From: Blastopirellula marina
GTDB lineage: Bacteria; Planctomycetota; Planctomycetia; Pirellulales; Pirellulaceae
Length of the DNA stretch: 64,000 bases
Reading direction: 5' to 3'
Assembly (NCBI RefSeq): GCF_002967715.1
Contig: NZ_PUIA01000016.1
Coordinates: forward strand, 806,001-870,000
Positions 1-8,338 of the stretch are shown here, in pieces; positions within the stretch are counted from its first letter, which is position 1; each line of letters opens with the position of its first letter. The notes under the pieces are model-generated. The model did not search any database. It saw nothing but the letters and a program-made list of their open reading frames with translations, and was not told the origin of the DNA. Made by a program: the position numbers and the translations under genes.

Positions 1-220
1 AGTTGTACTTGGCCGGATCGAGGCCCTGCGGATTGGAGTTATTGCCGAAGAAGACCGGTAGCCCGTGCTGCTCGGCAAAGTCGACCACCATGCGAATCGA
101 AAGATCTTCGCAGGTCGAACGCAGGTTGCCTGCCCGGTGGGGGCCATTGGTGCCCGCGTAATTGCGGTAGGTTTGAATGGTGTTGGCAGTCCACGCATTT
201 TTTACGGTCCAGGCCGGCAT
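1..220 (-). CDS. Unrecognised protein, N-terminal part only
   Basis: The gene starts at an ATG (complement of 218-220) preceded by a strong GGGAGGGAACAGCA ribosome site and stays open to the left edge, giving 73 residues. The protein starts MPAWTVKNAWTANTIQ and continues with NYAGTNGPHRAGNLR and FAEQHGLPVFFGNN. There is no signal peptide and no membrane segment, so the visible part looks cytoplasmic. I do not recognise the family. It lies downstream of the XylR-like regulator on the same strand, 159 bases away, with a possible terminator hairpin between them, so it probably has its own promoter. The reading frame is trusted because of the ribosome site and uninterrupted sense codons; the function is unknown and the C-terminus lies outside the window. 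Confidence 0.7.
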   Translation of the reverse strand, partial: MPAWTVKNAWTANTIQTYRNYAGTNGPHRAGNLRSTCEDLSIRMVVDFAEQHGLPVFFGNNSNPQGLDPAKYN

Positions 221-263
221 TGCTGTTCCCTCCCCGATAAGATTTGTGCGTAAGAAAAGCGAC

Positions 264-288
264 AGACGCCGCGCAGAGCCTGGCGTCT
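264..288 (-). terminator. Possible terminator of the XylR-like regulator gene
   Basis: Seven-base perfect stem (AGACGCC 264-270 with GGCGTCT 282-288) and an 11-base loop. On the minus strand it is followed by GTCGCTTTTCTT, a short broken T-run. It sits after the regulator stop codon and before the next minus-strand gene. The stem is short, so this is tentative. Confidence 0.35.
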
Positions 289-379
289 TCCCGATTAACG
301 ACACATTTCGGAGAGGGTTGCCACAATTCTGAGAGATTGTGGCTGGAATACATTCGACCAGCGGGAATCCCGAGACGGA

Positions 380-1576
380 CTATTCCCCCTCGGATTTCGA
401 ATGACGCTGCTGTTTGCGGTATTGGCTGGGGGTGACGTTCAATTCGTCACGCAGCAGCTTGTTCAAATACGAATAATGGCTGTAGCCCACCATCGCCGCG
501 ATTCGCTGCGTCGAAAGATTGGTCGATTCGAGCAAGTGTTTGACCCGTTCCAGGCGAACCTCGCGGATGACTTCCCCCATCGAGCGTCCGATCTGTTTTT
601 TGAATTCGATCTCGAGCGTGCGAATCGGAATTCGGACGTAGCTGGAAACATCCTTCAGGCGAATACCGTCGCAGGCATGCTCGCGAATGTAGCTCACAGC
701 CCGGTCGATATCGGTCACGGCGGCCCGCTTCCAGCCGGTGGTCGAGCGCCGGACAGAAACCTGCTCGACTGGGATCTCGAAGACCGTTTCCTTGGGTGGG
801 TTCCCCAGGATCATCGAGTGCAGCAGCGACGCACAGCGGTAGCCAATTTCTACGCCGGGTGTGTGCACGCTGGATAGGGGCGGATCGGTCATCCGAGCCC
901 GTTCCGAGTCTCCCACCCCCAGCACGCCGACTTCATCGGGAATCGAGAGTCCCATGTCGAGGGCGATCTTGGCGACAAACTCGGCCACGGCATCATTCAG
1001 AGCGACAATCGCCAGGGGCTTGGGGGACTTCTCCAGCAGCTGCTGGATCTTCTCGACAGTCGACTCGGAAATCTCCTTGTCTTCTTCGACCGTATCGACC
1101 GGAATCTCCTTGAGCGCCACGGCTTTAAGCTTGATGCCCCGCTTGGTGAGTTCGTCGGCCAGCCCGTCGCGACGTCGCTTCGATCCGTCTGACTTCTGAT
1201 ATCCCACGAACGCGATGTGCTCGAAGCCCGCTTCCGTTAAGTGGGCCGCGGCCAGGCGCCCAACCGAATGGACATCGGTGAAGACCGAGACGAAGCCGGA
1301 GTCGATCAAGTCGCCACTGGCCAACACCACCGGGACTTTGCCGCGTTTGAGCCAAGTGGTGATACCAGCGTTGCGGCCAGCAGAAACAATGGCTCCATCG
1401 ACCTTGCCAGTCCACGGAGGATTGCCGATCAGGTTGGGGTCGTTGCTGGAAAAGCGGAAGTCGCGAACTTGAATGTTGGGATATTCTTCGACGTAGTTGA
1501 GCAGCCCTTGCAGCACGCGTCGCGAATGCTCGGTCCAAGAAGCGGAATGGATGCCGATCGTTATTTTTTCACTCAT
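380..1576 (-). CDS. XylR-like transcriptional regulator (LacI-type sensor + AraC HTH)
   Basis: A 398-residue one-component regulator. Residues about 4-275 form a periplasmic-binding-protein-like sensor of LacI/XylR type, containing GFEHIAFVGY and LNDAVAEFVAKIALDMGLSI and the typical IPDEVGVLGVGDSE segment. Residues about 285-390 carry an AraC-type double helix-turn-helix ending in VGYSHYSYLNKLLRDE and TPSQYRK. This order matches the E. coli XylR family, which planctomycetes have in many copies to sense sugars. It is divergent from the esterase/sulfatase genes to its right, with 281 bases between starts, and is the obvious candidate for their regulator (inference). The ATG at 1576 has no good Shine-Dalgarno, but residues from position 4 already fit the sensor fold. 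The inducer cannot be told from sequence. Confidence 0.88.
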   Translation of the reverse strand: MSEKITIGIHSASWTEHSRRVLQGLLNYVEEYPNIQVRDFRFSSNDPNLIGNPPWTGKVDGAIVSAGRNAGITTWLKRGKVPVVLASGDLIDSGFVSVFTDVHSVGRLAAAHLTEAGFEHIAFVGYQKSDGSKRRRDGLADELTKRGIKLKAVALKEIPVDTVEEDKEISESTVEKIQQLLEKSPKPLAIVALNDAVAEFVAKIALDMGLSIPDEVGVLGVGDSERARMTDPPLSSVHTPGVEIGYRCASLLHSMILGNPPKETVFEIPVEQVSVRRSTTGWKRAAVTDIDRAVSYIREHACDGIRLKDVSSYVRIPIRTLEIEFKKQIGRSMGEVIREVRLERVKHLLESTNLSTQRIAAMVGYSHYSYLNKLLRDELNVTPSQYRKQQRHSKSEGE

Positions 1577-1857
1577 ATGCGTCCAGGAGGTCAGGTTGGC
1601 CCGTCAAGGGAGAGGACGTCGACGTGCGCGATCTTGTATGGTGTATTGCGCAAGGTTTTACGTGCAAACGGTCGTTTTGGCAATAGTCCAGGGGGTGGCT
1701 GACGAACAAGAAAATGCCGCATTTCGCAGAAAAAGGTGGCAGATATGGCCCGCGATAGTCGGTATGCTGGATGTCGTATGTGTGCTTGATATTGGTATTT
1801 ACGCTGATTGTCCCCCGGCTCTTTCAGGTGCCGTGGTGGGGCGGAAAGAATTCTCTC
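1577..1857. promoter_or_regulatory. Divergent intergenic region between regulator and esterase genes
   Basis: 281 bases separate the divergent starts of the XylR-like regulator and the SASA-domain protein. Promoters for both must lie here and the regulator probably binds here. I could not pick out a convincing operator palindrome or -35/-10 pair by eye. An in-frame upstream ATG at 1771 exists but would place 29 residues in front of a clear signal peptide, so 1858 is preferred as the start. Confidence 0.4.
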
Positions 1858-3375
1858 ATGCTCCGAAATTTTTCGTTTCTGTTAGCCGTCTTAATGTGTC
1901 TTTTTGCGCAGGGACGAGCCGTTGCCGAGCCGTTTCAGTGGGCTTCTCCCTTCGGCGATCACATGATTCTGCAGCGCGATATGCCGATTCGGGTCTGGGG
2001 CTGGGGGACGCCAGGCGAGAAGGTCACCGTGAAGTTGGCTGACGCCGAGACCATCACTAAAGACCCACAGGCCAGCGCCACGGTTGCCGCCGACGGAAGT
2101 TGGAGCGTCGCGCTGGAGCCCATGCCGTACAGCAAGAGTTTCTACGATCTCGTCGCCACCAGCGGCAAACAGAAACTCATCGCGAAGAGCGTGCTATTGG
2201 GTGAAGTGTGGATCTGCAGCGGACAATCGAACATGCAGATGGGGTACCAGGGGATCCCCGAAATTAAGAAGTTGGCAGATCAATTGACGGGGGCTCCGGT
2301 TCGCTGCCTGCAGATCACCCAGGACGTTTCCTTCGAAGAGCAAGACCGCTGCACGGCCAAGTGGATCGTCGGTCCCGGCAATAGCGCTGTGGCCACCACG
2401 TTCGCGTACGACATGTATGAATCGTTGAAAGTGCCGATTGCCGTCATTGAAACGTCGTGGGGAAGTTCGTCCCTTGAAGGGTGGATGCCGCGAAGCATGG
2501 CCAAGGATCTGCCTCACTTTCAAGCGGCACTCAAGCAGTTGGATACGGAAGAACACGACCGCGTCGCCAGCTTGATCGCCAAGCAAGCAGGCGGAACGCG
2601 CTGGACGCGTGATGAAAACATTTACCTGCGAACTCGCCCCAACATTTTGTACAACGCGATGCTGCACCCGCTCGAGCCGCTGAGTGTTCGCGGGATGGTG
2701 TGGTATCAGGGGGAAGCCAACTCCAAGTCGATCGAGTCGATGCAGCAGTATGGCGACACGCTCTCGGCATGGACCACGCTGCTGCGCGAGCGTTTTCAAA
2801 ACGAAGACTTCATGATGCTGGCCGTCATGTTGCCACGCTTCGGCCGGATGGCTGCCTCGTCGCCGACCAAGGATGTCGAGTCCCCTACGGCGCACGGCTG
2901 GGCCTGGATGCGCCAGTCGCAGGCAAAACTCTTACAACTGCCCAACACCGGGCTGGCCAACACGATCGATCTAGGGCATCTCACCAATATTCACCCTACG
3001 GACAAACGCCCGATCGGTAAGCGGTTGTCGATGATCGCCGTGAACTTTCTTGAGCCGGGCCGAGTCGACCCATCGGGACCACAGTTGAAGAAGTTGGAGA
3101 TCGATGGCGCGACCGCCGTTGTCTCCTTGAGCCATGCCCGAGGTCTGAAGACCACCGATGGCAACGACCCAAAAGGATTCTGGATTTGCGGCAAGGATCG
3201 CCAGTGGAAGCGGGCGGTGGCTAAGATCGACGGCGAGACGGTTCGGTTGACGAGCAAAGAGGTGCCTGCCCCGGTGGCGGTGCGTTATGCATTTGCCTCG
3301 TTCCCGCAGGTGAATCTGATCAACGACTGGGATTTGCCTGCGGTGCCGTTCCGAACGGACGACTACGCCCCGTAA
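1858..3375 (+). CDS. Secreted sialate O-acetylesterase-like protein (SASA domain)
   Basis: 505 residues from the ATG at 1858, preceded by GGAAAGAA. Residues 1-23 are a Sec signal peptide (hydrophobic FLLAVLMCLF, cleavage near AVA-EP). The mature part has the N-terminal beta domain typical of the family and then the SGNH-like hydrolase block EVWICSGQSNMQMGY, in which Ser124 of GQSN is the expected nucleophile. The C-terminal DLGHLTNIHPTDKRP block supplies the catalytic His. The family removes O-acetyl groups from sialic acids, xylan or other glycans; in planctomycetes it accompanies sulfatases and probably de-esterifies algal polysaccharides in the periplasm (inference). It is followed 153 bases later by three sulfatases on the same strand and lies divergent from the XylR-like regulator. 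Confidence 0.88.
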   Translation: MLRNFSFLLAVLMCLFAQGRAVAEPFQWASPFGDHMILQRDMPIRVWGWGTPGEKVTVKLADAETITKDPQASATVAADGSWSVALEPMPYSKSFYDLVATSGKQKLIAKSVLLGEVWICSGQSNMQMGYQGIPEIKKLADQLTGAPVRCLQITQDVSFEEQDRCTAKWIVGPGNSAVATTFAYDMYESLKVPIAVIETSWGSSSLEGWMPRSMAKDLPHFQAALKQLDTEEHDRVASLIAKQAGGTRWTRDENIYLRTRPNILYNAMLHPLEPLSVRGMVWYQGEANSKSIESMQQYGDTLSAWTTLLRERFQNEDFMMLAVMLPRFGRMAASSPTKDVESPTAHGWAWMRQSQAKLLQLPNTGLANTIDLGHLTNIHPTDKRPIGKRLSMIAVNFLEPGRVDPSGPQLKKLEIDGATAVVSLSHARGLKTTDGNDPKGFWICGKDRQWKRAVAKIDGETVRLTSKEVPAPVAVRYAFASFPQVNLINDWDLPAVPFRTDDYAP

Positions 3376-3528
3376 CTTGATTCCAGGAAACTTGGGGAAA
3401 CATTCAATTTAGCGCGACAGAATTGCTGTCACGCGGCTGTTTACTGATGAGCAGGGGCCATGATGCCCGCTGCTCGCTTTATTTCCGTTTGCTTGATCCC
3501 GCCTCAACTGCTTATCGAGCCTGAGCTT

Positions 3529-5034
3529 ATGAAACGCCCTATCTTGTTGGTTGCTGCGCTGCTGCTGTTCGTTCATACCGCGACCGGCGTGCTGGCTGCC
3601 GCTGAAAAAGATCGTCCCAACATTCTGATTCTGTACGCCGACGACCTCGGGTTCGGCGACCTTTCGTGCTACAACGCCAAGGGAAAAATCCCCACGCCCA
3701 ATCTCGATAAGCTGGCCGCTTCGGGCACACGCTTCACCGACGGACATTCTTCTTCAGGCATTTGCACCCCCAGCCGTTACGCGCTGCTGACCGGGCGACA
3801 TCACTGGCGCGACTTTCATGGGATCGTCAATGCGTTCGGCAGTTCGGTCTTCCAGCCAGAGCGTTTGACCATGCCGGAGATGCTGAAGGAGCAAGGTTAC
3901 GCCACCGCGTGCATCGGCAAGTGGCACCTCGGCTGGGACTGGGACGCGATTCGCAACAACAAGGGAATTCAGCCTGACAGCTTCGACTGGACGAAGTCGA
4001 TTCCCGACGGACCGCTGGCCCATGGCTTCGATCATTACTTCGGCGACACGGTCATTAACTTCCCGCCGTATGCGTGGATTGAAGATGACAAGTTGGCCCA
4101 GATCCCCGACACGATGAAAGACGAGTCGAAGTGGAAGAAGATCAAGGAAGGGAGTTGGGAATGTCGCCCCGGTCCGATGGTTACCGGCTGGGATCCGTAC
4201 GCCGTGCTGCCCACCCTGACCGATAAAGGGGTGGCATATCTGGAATCTCGTAAGGACGAGAAGAAGCCGTTCTTCCTCTACTTTGCGTTCCCGTGCCCGC
4301 ACGCTCCGATCATTCCCAACGATGCCTACGACGGCAAGAGTGGTGCTGGTCCGTTTGGTGACTTCGTGGTCGAAACCGATGCGATGGTGGGCCGGCTGCT
4401 GGCCGCGCTGGAAGCTTCCGGCCAGGCCGACAACACGATCGTGGTCTTTACCGCCGACAATGGGCCAGAGCATTACGCGTATGCTCGCGATGCGAAGTAT
4501 GGTCACTGGTCGCCAGAGCCCTTCCGCGGTTTGAAGCGAGACATCTATGAAGGGGGCCATCACGTGCCGTTCATCGTTCGCTGGCCCGGCGTGACCACGC
4601 CTGGCACGGTGAGTGACGCGTTGGTTTCGCAGATCGACTTGATGGGAACGTTCGCCGCCGCACTCGATTTTCAACTGCCTGCCGATGCGGCCGAAGACTC
4701 GCACAATATGTTGCCCCATCTGCAAGGGAAAACGGAAGACGTGCGTGCGTCGCACGTGCATAATACATTCGCCGGGCAGTACGCGATTCGCGAGGGCGAT
4801 TGGCTGCTGGTCAATGCCAAGACCGGCTATCGCTCGAAAGGTTGGCAGGCCTGGGAACCGCGGCACAATTACCCAGGCGACGACAAGCAGCCGGTCGAGT
4901 TGTACAACCTGAAGCAGGATATCGGCCAGCGTCACAACGTGGCCGCCGATCACCCTGAGAAGGTCGAAGAGATGCAGAAGCTGTTGGCCAAGATTCAAGA
5001 GCAAGGACACTCGGCACCTCGCCTGGCGAAGTAG
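3529..5034 (+). CDS. Secreted sulfatase 1 (formylglycine-dependent arylsulfatase family)
   Basis: 501 residues from the ATG at 3529, chosen because it begins a clear signal peptide (MKRPILLVAALLLF, cleavage near LAA-AEK); an upstream in-frame ATG at 3460 would bury it. The mature N-terminus RPNILILYADDLGFGD holds the metal-binding Asp pair. The type I sulfatase signature CTPSR has Cys79 as the residue converted to formylglycine, followed by YALLTGR. Further family blocks are GKWHLGW near 150 and FTADNGPEH near 330. It hydrolyses sulfate esters, here probably on an exported or periplasmic polysaccharide substrate; the exact sulfate position cannot be inferred. The next sulfatase starts 17 bases downstream, so the two are co-transcribed. 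Maturation needs a formylglycine-generating enzyme, which is not encoded in this window. Confidence 0.93.
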   Translation: MKRPILLVAALLLFVHTATGVLAAAEKDRPNILILYADDLGFGDLSCYNAKGKIPTPNLDKLAASGTRFTDGHSSSGICTPSRYALLTGRHHWRDFHGIVNAFGSSVFQPERLTMPEMLKEQGYATACIGKWHLGWDWDAIRNNKGIQPDSFDWTKSIPDGPLAHGFDHYFGDTVINFPPYAWIEDDKLAQIPDTMKDESKWKKIKEGSWECRPGPMVTGWDPYAVLPTLTDKGVAYLESRKDEKKPFFLYFAFPCPHAPIIPNDAYDGKSGAGPFGDFVVETDAMVGRLLAALEASGQADNTIVVFTADNGPEHYAYARDAKYGHWSPEPFRGLKRDIYEGGHHVPFIVRWPGVTTPGTVSDALVSQIDLMGTFAAALDFQLPADAAEDSHNMLPHLQGKTEDVRASHVHNTFAGQYAIREGDWLLVNAKTGYRSKGWQAWEPRHNYPGDDKQPVELYNLKQDIGQRHNVAADHPEKVEEMQKLLAKIQEQGHSAPRLAK

Positions 5035-5051
5035 CGATTAGGAGCACGGAT

Positions 5052-6512
5052 ATGAACGATCGAGCAACCTGGTTCTGCCTGGCTTTTCTGTTATTGATTC
5101 CGCAAGCGTTAATGGCGGCGGAAAAGCCGAACATCGTCTTTATCATGTGCGACGATCTCGGCTATGGGGACGTCCACTGCTTGAACCCCAAGCACGGCAA
5201 GATCGCCACGCCGGGTGCCGATGCGTTGGCAAAGCAAGGGATGACCTTTACCGATGCTCACAGCGGATCGTCGGTTTGCACGCCGACTCGTTATGGCCTG
5301 CTGACGGGGCGGTACAGTTGGCGGACGAAACTGCAAAGTGGCGTGGTGACTGGCTTCGCCCCGTGCTTGATTGATGAGAATCGTCCGACGGTGGCCAGCT
5401 TTCTGAAAGAGCAGGGGTACCAGACGGCAATCATCGGCAAGTGGCATCTGAACTTTCAGTACTGCAACCCCGACAGCGGGCAGCCTTACTCGGCGAAGCA
5501 GTTCAAGTCGCCGCCGGTGGGATCGAAGATTCCCGATGGCCCCGTGGCTCGCGGGTTCGATTATTACCACGGCTTTCACCATGCCCGCGATATGCAGACG
5601 GTGATCGAGAACGACACGGTCATCGAGCACTCGGAACCGATCAACATGCTGCCTCGGCTGACGCGTAAGAGTGTCGAGTACATCGACCAGCACGCTGGTG
5701 GCAAGCAGCCGTTCTTCTTGTACATTCCGCTCGGCTCGCCCCATACGCCGATTTTGCCGACCCAGGCCTGGCAGGGGAAAAGTGGCCTGGGGGATTACGG
5801 CGACTTCGTGATGGAGACCGACCATGTTGTTGTCGAGGTGAACAAGGCGTTGGAACGCAACGGCCTGACCGACAACACGTTGGTCATTTTCACCAGCGAT
5901 AACGGGTGCAGCAAAGCGGCCGGCATTGAGAAACTGGCCGAAAAGGGGCACATCGTCAGCGCCCATCTGCGCGGGTCGAAGGCCGACATCTGGGACGGCG
6001 GGCATCGCGTGCCGTTTCTGGTGCGTTGGCCAGGCAAGGTCGCCGCCGGCTCGACGTGCGACCAGTTGATTTGCCTGACCGACTGGTTCGCCACCGCGGC
6101 CGATCTGATTGGGACCGAAGTGCCAGCCGGTTCGTGCGAAGACAGCGTCAGCTTTCTACCGGCACTTTCCGGAGAGACCATCACGTCCACCCGGGCTGGC
6201 GTCGTGCATCATTCGGTGAGCGGGCACTTCGCCTATCGGCAAGGTCCCTGGAAGCTGGCCCTGGCCCGCGGTTCCGGCGGTTGGAGTTCGCCCAACGAGA
6301 AGCAAGCTGGTAAAAAGGGACCCCAGGCGCAGCTTTACCACATGACCGACGACATCGGCGAACAGGACAATCGCTACCTGAGCGAAACCTCGATTGCCGA
6401 GCAACTGCTTCAGCAACTGCAAGCCGACATCGAGCGCGGCCGCAGCACCGATGGCCCTAAGTCGGAAAACGATACGAAAAAGATTAACCTTTGGAAGAGT
6501 GAGAAGAACTAA
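5052..6512 (+). CDS. Secreted sulfatase 2 (formylglycine-dependent arylsulfatase family)
   Basis: 486 residues. The start is fixed by AGGAG eight bases upstream and by a signal peptide (WFCLAFLLLIPQALMAA). The N-terminal KPNIVFIMCDDLGYGD carries the calcium-binding Asp pair; the signature CTPTR gives Cys76 as formylglycine precursor, followed by YGLLTGRYSW; later blocks include GKWHLNF and FTSDNGCS. It resembles sulfatase 1 across its length, so the pair probably arose by duplication and diverged, giving complementary regio-specificity on one polymer (inference). A palindromic REP-like island follows directly after the stop, between this gene and sulfatase 3. Confidence 0.93.
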   Translation: MNDRATWFCLAFLLLIPQALMAAEKPNIVFIMCDDLGYGDVHCLNPKHGKIATPGADALAKQGMTFTDAHSGSSVCTPTRYGLLTGRYSWRTKLQSGVVTGFAPCLIDENRPTVASFLKEQGYQTAIIGKWHLNFQYCNPDSGQPYSAKQFKSPPVGSKIPDGPVARGFDYYHGFHHARDMQTVIENDTVIEHSEPINMLPRLTRKSVEYIDQHAGGKQPFFLYIPLGSPHTPILPTQAWQGKSGLGDYGDFVMETDHVVVEVNKALERNGLTDNTLVIFTSDNGCSKAAGIEKLAEKGHIVSAHLRGSKADIWDGGHRVPFLVRWPGKVAAGSTCDQLICLTDWFATAADLIGTEVPAGSCEDSVSFLPALSGETITSTRAGVVHHSVSGHFAYRQGPWKLALARGSGGWSSPNEKQAGKKGPQAQLYHMTDDIGEQDNRYLSETSIAEQLLQQLQADIERGRSTDGPKSENDTKKINLWKSEKN

Positions 6513-6537
6513 GCAAAGTCCCTTCGTTTCATCCCAA

Positions 6538-6729
6538 GGGCCGGAGGCCCGGCCGAATGTAGCCAGGGGCGTGAGCCCCTGGAAAGGGAACGCAAAAGAT
6601 GACAAGCCCTGGAAGGGCGACCGAAAACTCGATGCTTCTTTTCGGTCGCCCTTCCAGGGCTTAGAAGGTTTTTCGATCGGATACCAGGGGCTCACGCCCC
6701 TGGCTATATTCGGTCGGCCTTCCAGGCCT
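6538..6729. repeat. Nested palindromic REP-like island
   Basis: A two-level inverted repeat. The inner pair is a perfect 24-base stem (6604-6627 with 6639-6662) beginning AAGCCCTGGAAGGGCGACCG. The outer pair joins 6538-6582 and 6684-6729, both containing CCAGGGGCGTGAGCCCCTGG or its complement, each arm being itself a hairpin, plus a matching GGCCGAATRTAGCC stretch. The whole 190-base segment can fold into a cruciform. It resembles dispersed REP/BIME-type intergenic repeats. A shorter relative lies at 61279-61443. It may also terminate or stabilise the sulfatase mRNA. No REP-associated transposase is present in the window. Confidence 0.8.
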
Positions 6730-6822
6730 GAAGAGTAATCCCATTGGCTGTAGAGGCGGATGCAGAGGTTAATTTCAGCATCCTGCTGCGGCACTTATCT
6801 GCTCCCCGTGTTAGGACTTTCC

Positions 6823-8328
6823 ATGATCATTGCGACTCGAACCATCCTCGCATGTCTGCTTCTCGCCGTGTGCTTTGGCGCTACCGCTTCGGCGGCCGAG
6901 CGACCGAACATCTTGTTTATCATCGTCGACGATCAGTCGCCGTTCGACTTGAAGCTTTACAACCCGGATTCCAAGCTCGATACGCCAGTGATCGACCAGT
7001 TGGCCAAAGACGGCATGGTGTTCGATGCGGCGTACCAGATGGGCTCGTGGTCGGGGGCGGTTTGCACGCCGTCTCGACATATGGTGATGAGCGGCCGGAC
7101 CGTGTGGCACATTCCCAGCCGACTCAATCGCAAGCGAAATCCGAATGAAGGAGATGGTGAACTCGTGCCGGAGAACCTGCCTGATTACACGATGGGTGCG
7201 GTCTTCAATCGTGCCGGGTACGATACGATGCGAACCTGCAAAACCGGCAACAGTTACGACGCGGCGAACAAAAAGTTCACCGTCGTCAAAGATGCCATGA
7301 AGCGGGGCGGGACCGCAGAGACCGGCAGTGCCTGGCATGCCAAGCAGGTTCTCCAGTATTTGGACCAGCGCGAGAAGTCGCAGGACGAAGATCCGTTTCT
7401 GATTTACTTTGGATTCTCGCATCCGCACGATACCCGCGATGGTACGCCAGAGCTTTTGGAAAAGTACGGTTCAATCAATCACACGAAACAGACCACGCTG
7501 CCCCAGCCAAACGACAAGCAGCCGCAGATGCCGCCCAACTGGCTGCCGAAGCATCCCTTCGAGAACAGTCACTTGAACGTGCGCGATGAAGTGGCGGTCA
7601 GTGGTGTGTGGACCAACCGCGACGAAGCGACCATTCGCAACGAACTGGGACGCGAGTTCGCGTGCAGCGAAAACATCGATATCCAGATCGGCAAGGTACT
7701 GGCCAAGCTGGAAGCGATGGGGGAACTCGATAACACCTACATCTTCTACACCTCGGATCACGGAATGGCGATCGGCCGGCATGGTTTGCAAGGGAAACAG
7801 AATTTGTACCAGCACACCTGGCGCGTGCCGATGGTGGTGAAAGGCCCTGGCATTAAGCCTGGCACGCGGGCCGAAGGGAACATCTACCTGCTCGACGTGC
7901 TGGCGACGCTGTGCGATCTGACCGGGGTCGATGCTCCTGAAACCAGCGAAGGAACCAGCTTCAAGCCGGTACTGACAGGCCAGCAGCAGACCGTTCGCGA
8001 CGTGCTGTACGGCGTGTACTGCGGCGGCGAGAAGCCTGGCATGCGATGCGTCAAGAAGGGAGATTGGAAGCTGCTGAAGTACGACGTGCCCAGTGCCGGC
8101 GTGCAAGAGACGCAGCTGTTCAACCTGGCCGAGAACCCGCACGAGTTCCTGCCGCAGCACCACACCAAGGAAGTGATCGCCATGACCGGCATCACCCCCG
8201 AGAAGCACCAAACAAACCTGGCCGACGACCCCAAGTACGCCGCCCAGCGGAAAGAGCTGGAGGCCTTGCTGCAAGCAGAAATGAAACGCCTGGACGATCC
8301 GTTCGTACTATGGGATCAAGCCAAGTAG
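6823..8328 (+). CDS. Secreted sulfatase 3 (choline-sulfatase-like subgroup)
   Basis: 501 residues from the ATG at 6823, chosen because a signal peptide (TRTILACLLLAVCFGATASA) begins there and AGGA lies just upstream. The metal-binding start is RPNILFIIVDDQSPFD, and the signature CTPSR has Cys81 as formylglycine precursor followed by HMVMSGRT. The downstream YTSDHGMAIGRHGLQGKQNLYQ block is typical of the choline-sulfatase/iduronate-sulfatase-like subgroup, so it is a different subfamily from sulfatases 1 and 2. It probably acts on another sulfated unit of the same substrate (inference). It is separated from sulfatase 2 by the palindromic island, and converges with the LRR gene, whose stop lies 10 bases away. 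Confidence 0.9.
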   Translation: MIIATRTILACLLLAVCFGATASAAERPNILFIIVDDQSPFDLKLYNPDSKLDTPVIDQLAKDGMVFDAAYQMGSWSGAVCTPSRHMVMSGRTVWHIPSRLNRKRNPNEGDGELVPENLPDYTMGAVFNRAGYDTMRTCKTGNSYDAANKKFTVVKDAMKRGGTAETGSAWHAKQVLQYLDQREKSQDEDPFLIYFGFSHPHDTRDGTPELLEKYGSINHTKQTTLPQPNDKQPQMPPNWLPKHPFENSHLNVRDEVAVSGVWTNRDEATIRNELGREFACSENIDIQIGKVLAKLEAMGELDNTYIFYTSDHGMAIGRHGLQGKQNLYQHTWRVPMVVKGPGIKPGTRAEGNIYLLDVLATLCDLTGVDAPETSEGTSFKPVLTGQQQTVRDVLYGVYCGGEKPGMRCVKKGDWKLLKYDVPSAGVQETQLFNLAENPHEFLPQHHTKEVIAMTGITPEKHQTNLADDPKYAAQRKELEALLQAEMKRLDDPFVLWDQAK

Positions 8329-8338
8329 CTCCCCCCGG

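Noticed and set aside
3412-3433. GCGCGACAG/CTGTCACGC hairpin after the esterase gene
   Set aside because: One mismatch and no T-run; the downstream sulfatases are likely co-transcribed, so a terminator is not supported.
3754-5010. 418-codon open frame on the minus strand inside sulfatase 1
   Set aside because: It is fully antisense to a gene with clear sulfatase motifs and encodes a Val/Arg/Leu-rich product without domains; this is a GC-driven shadow.
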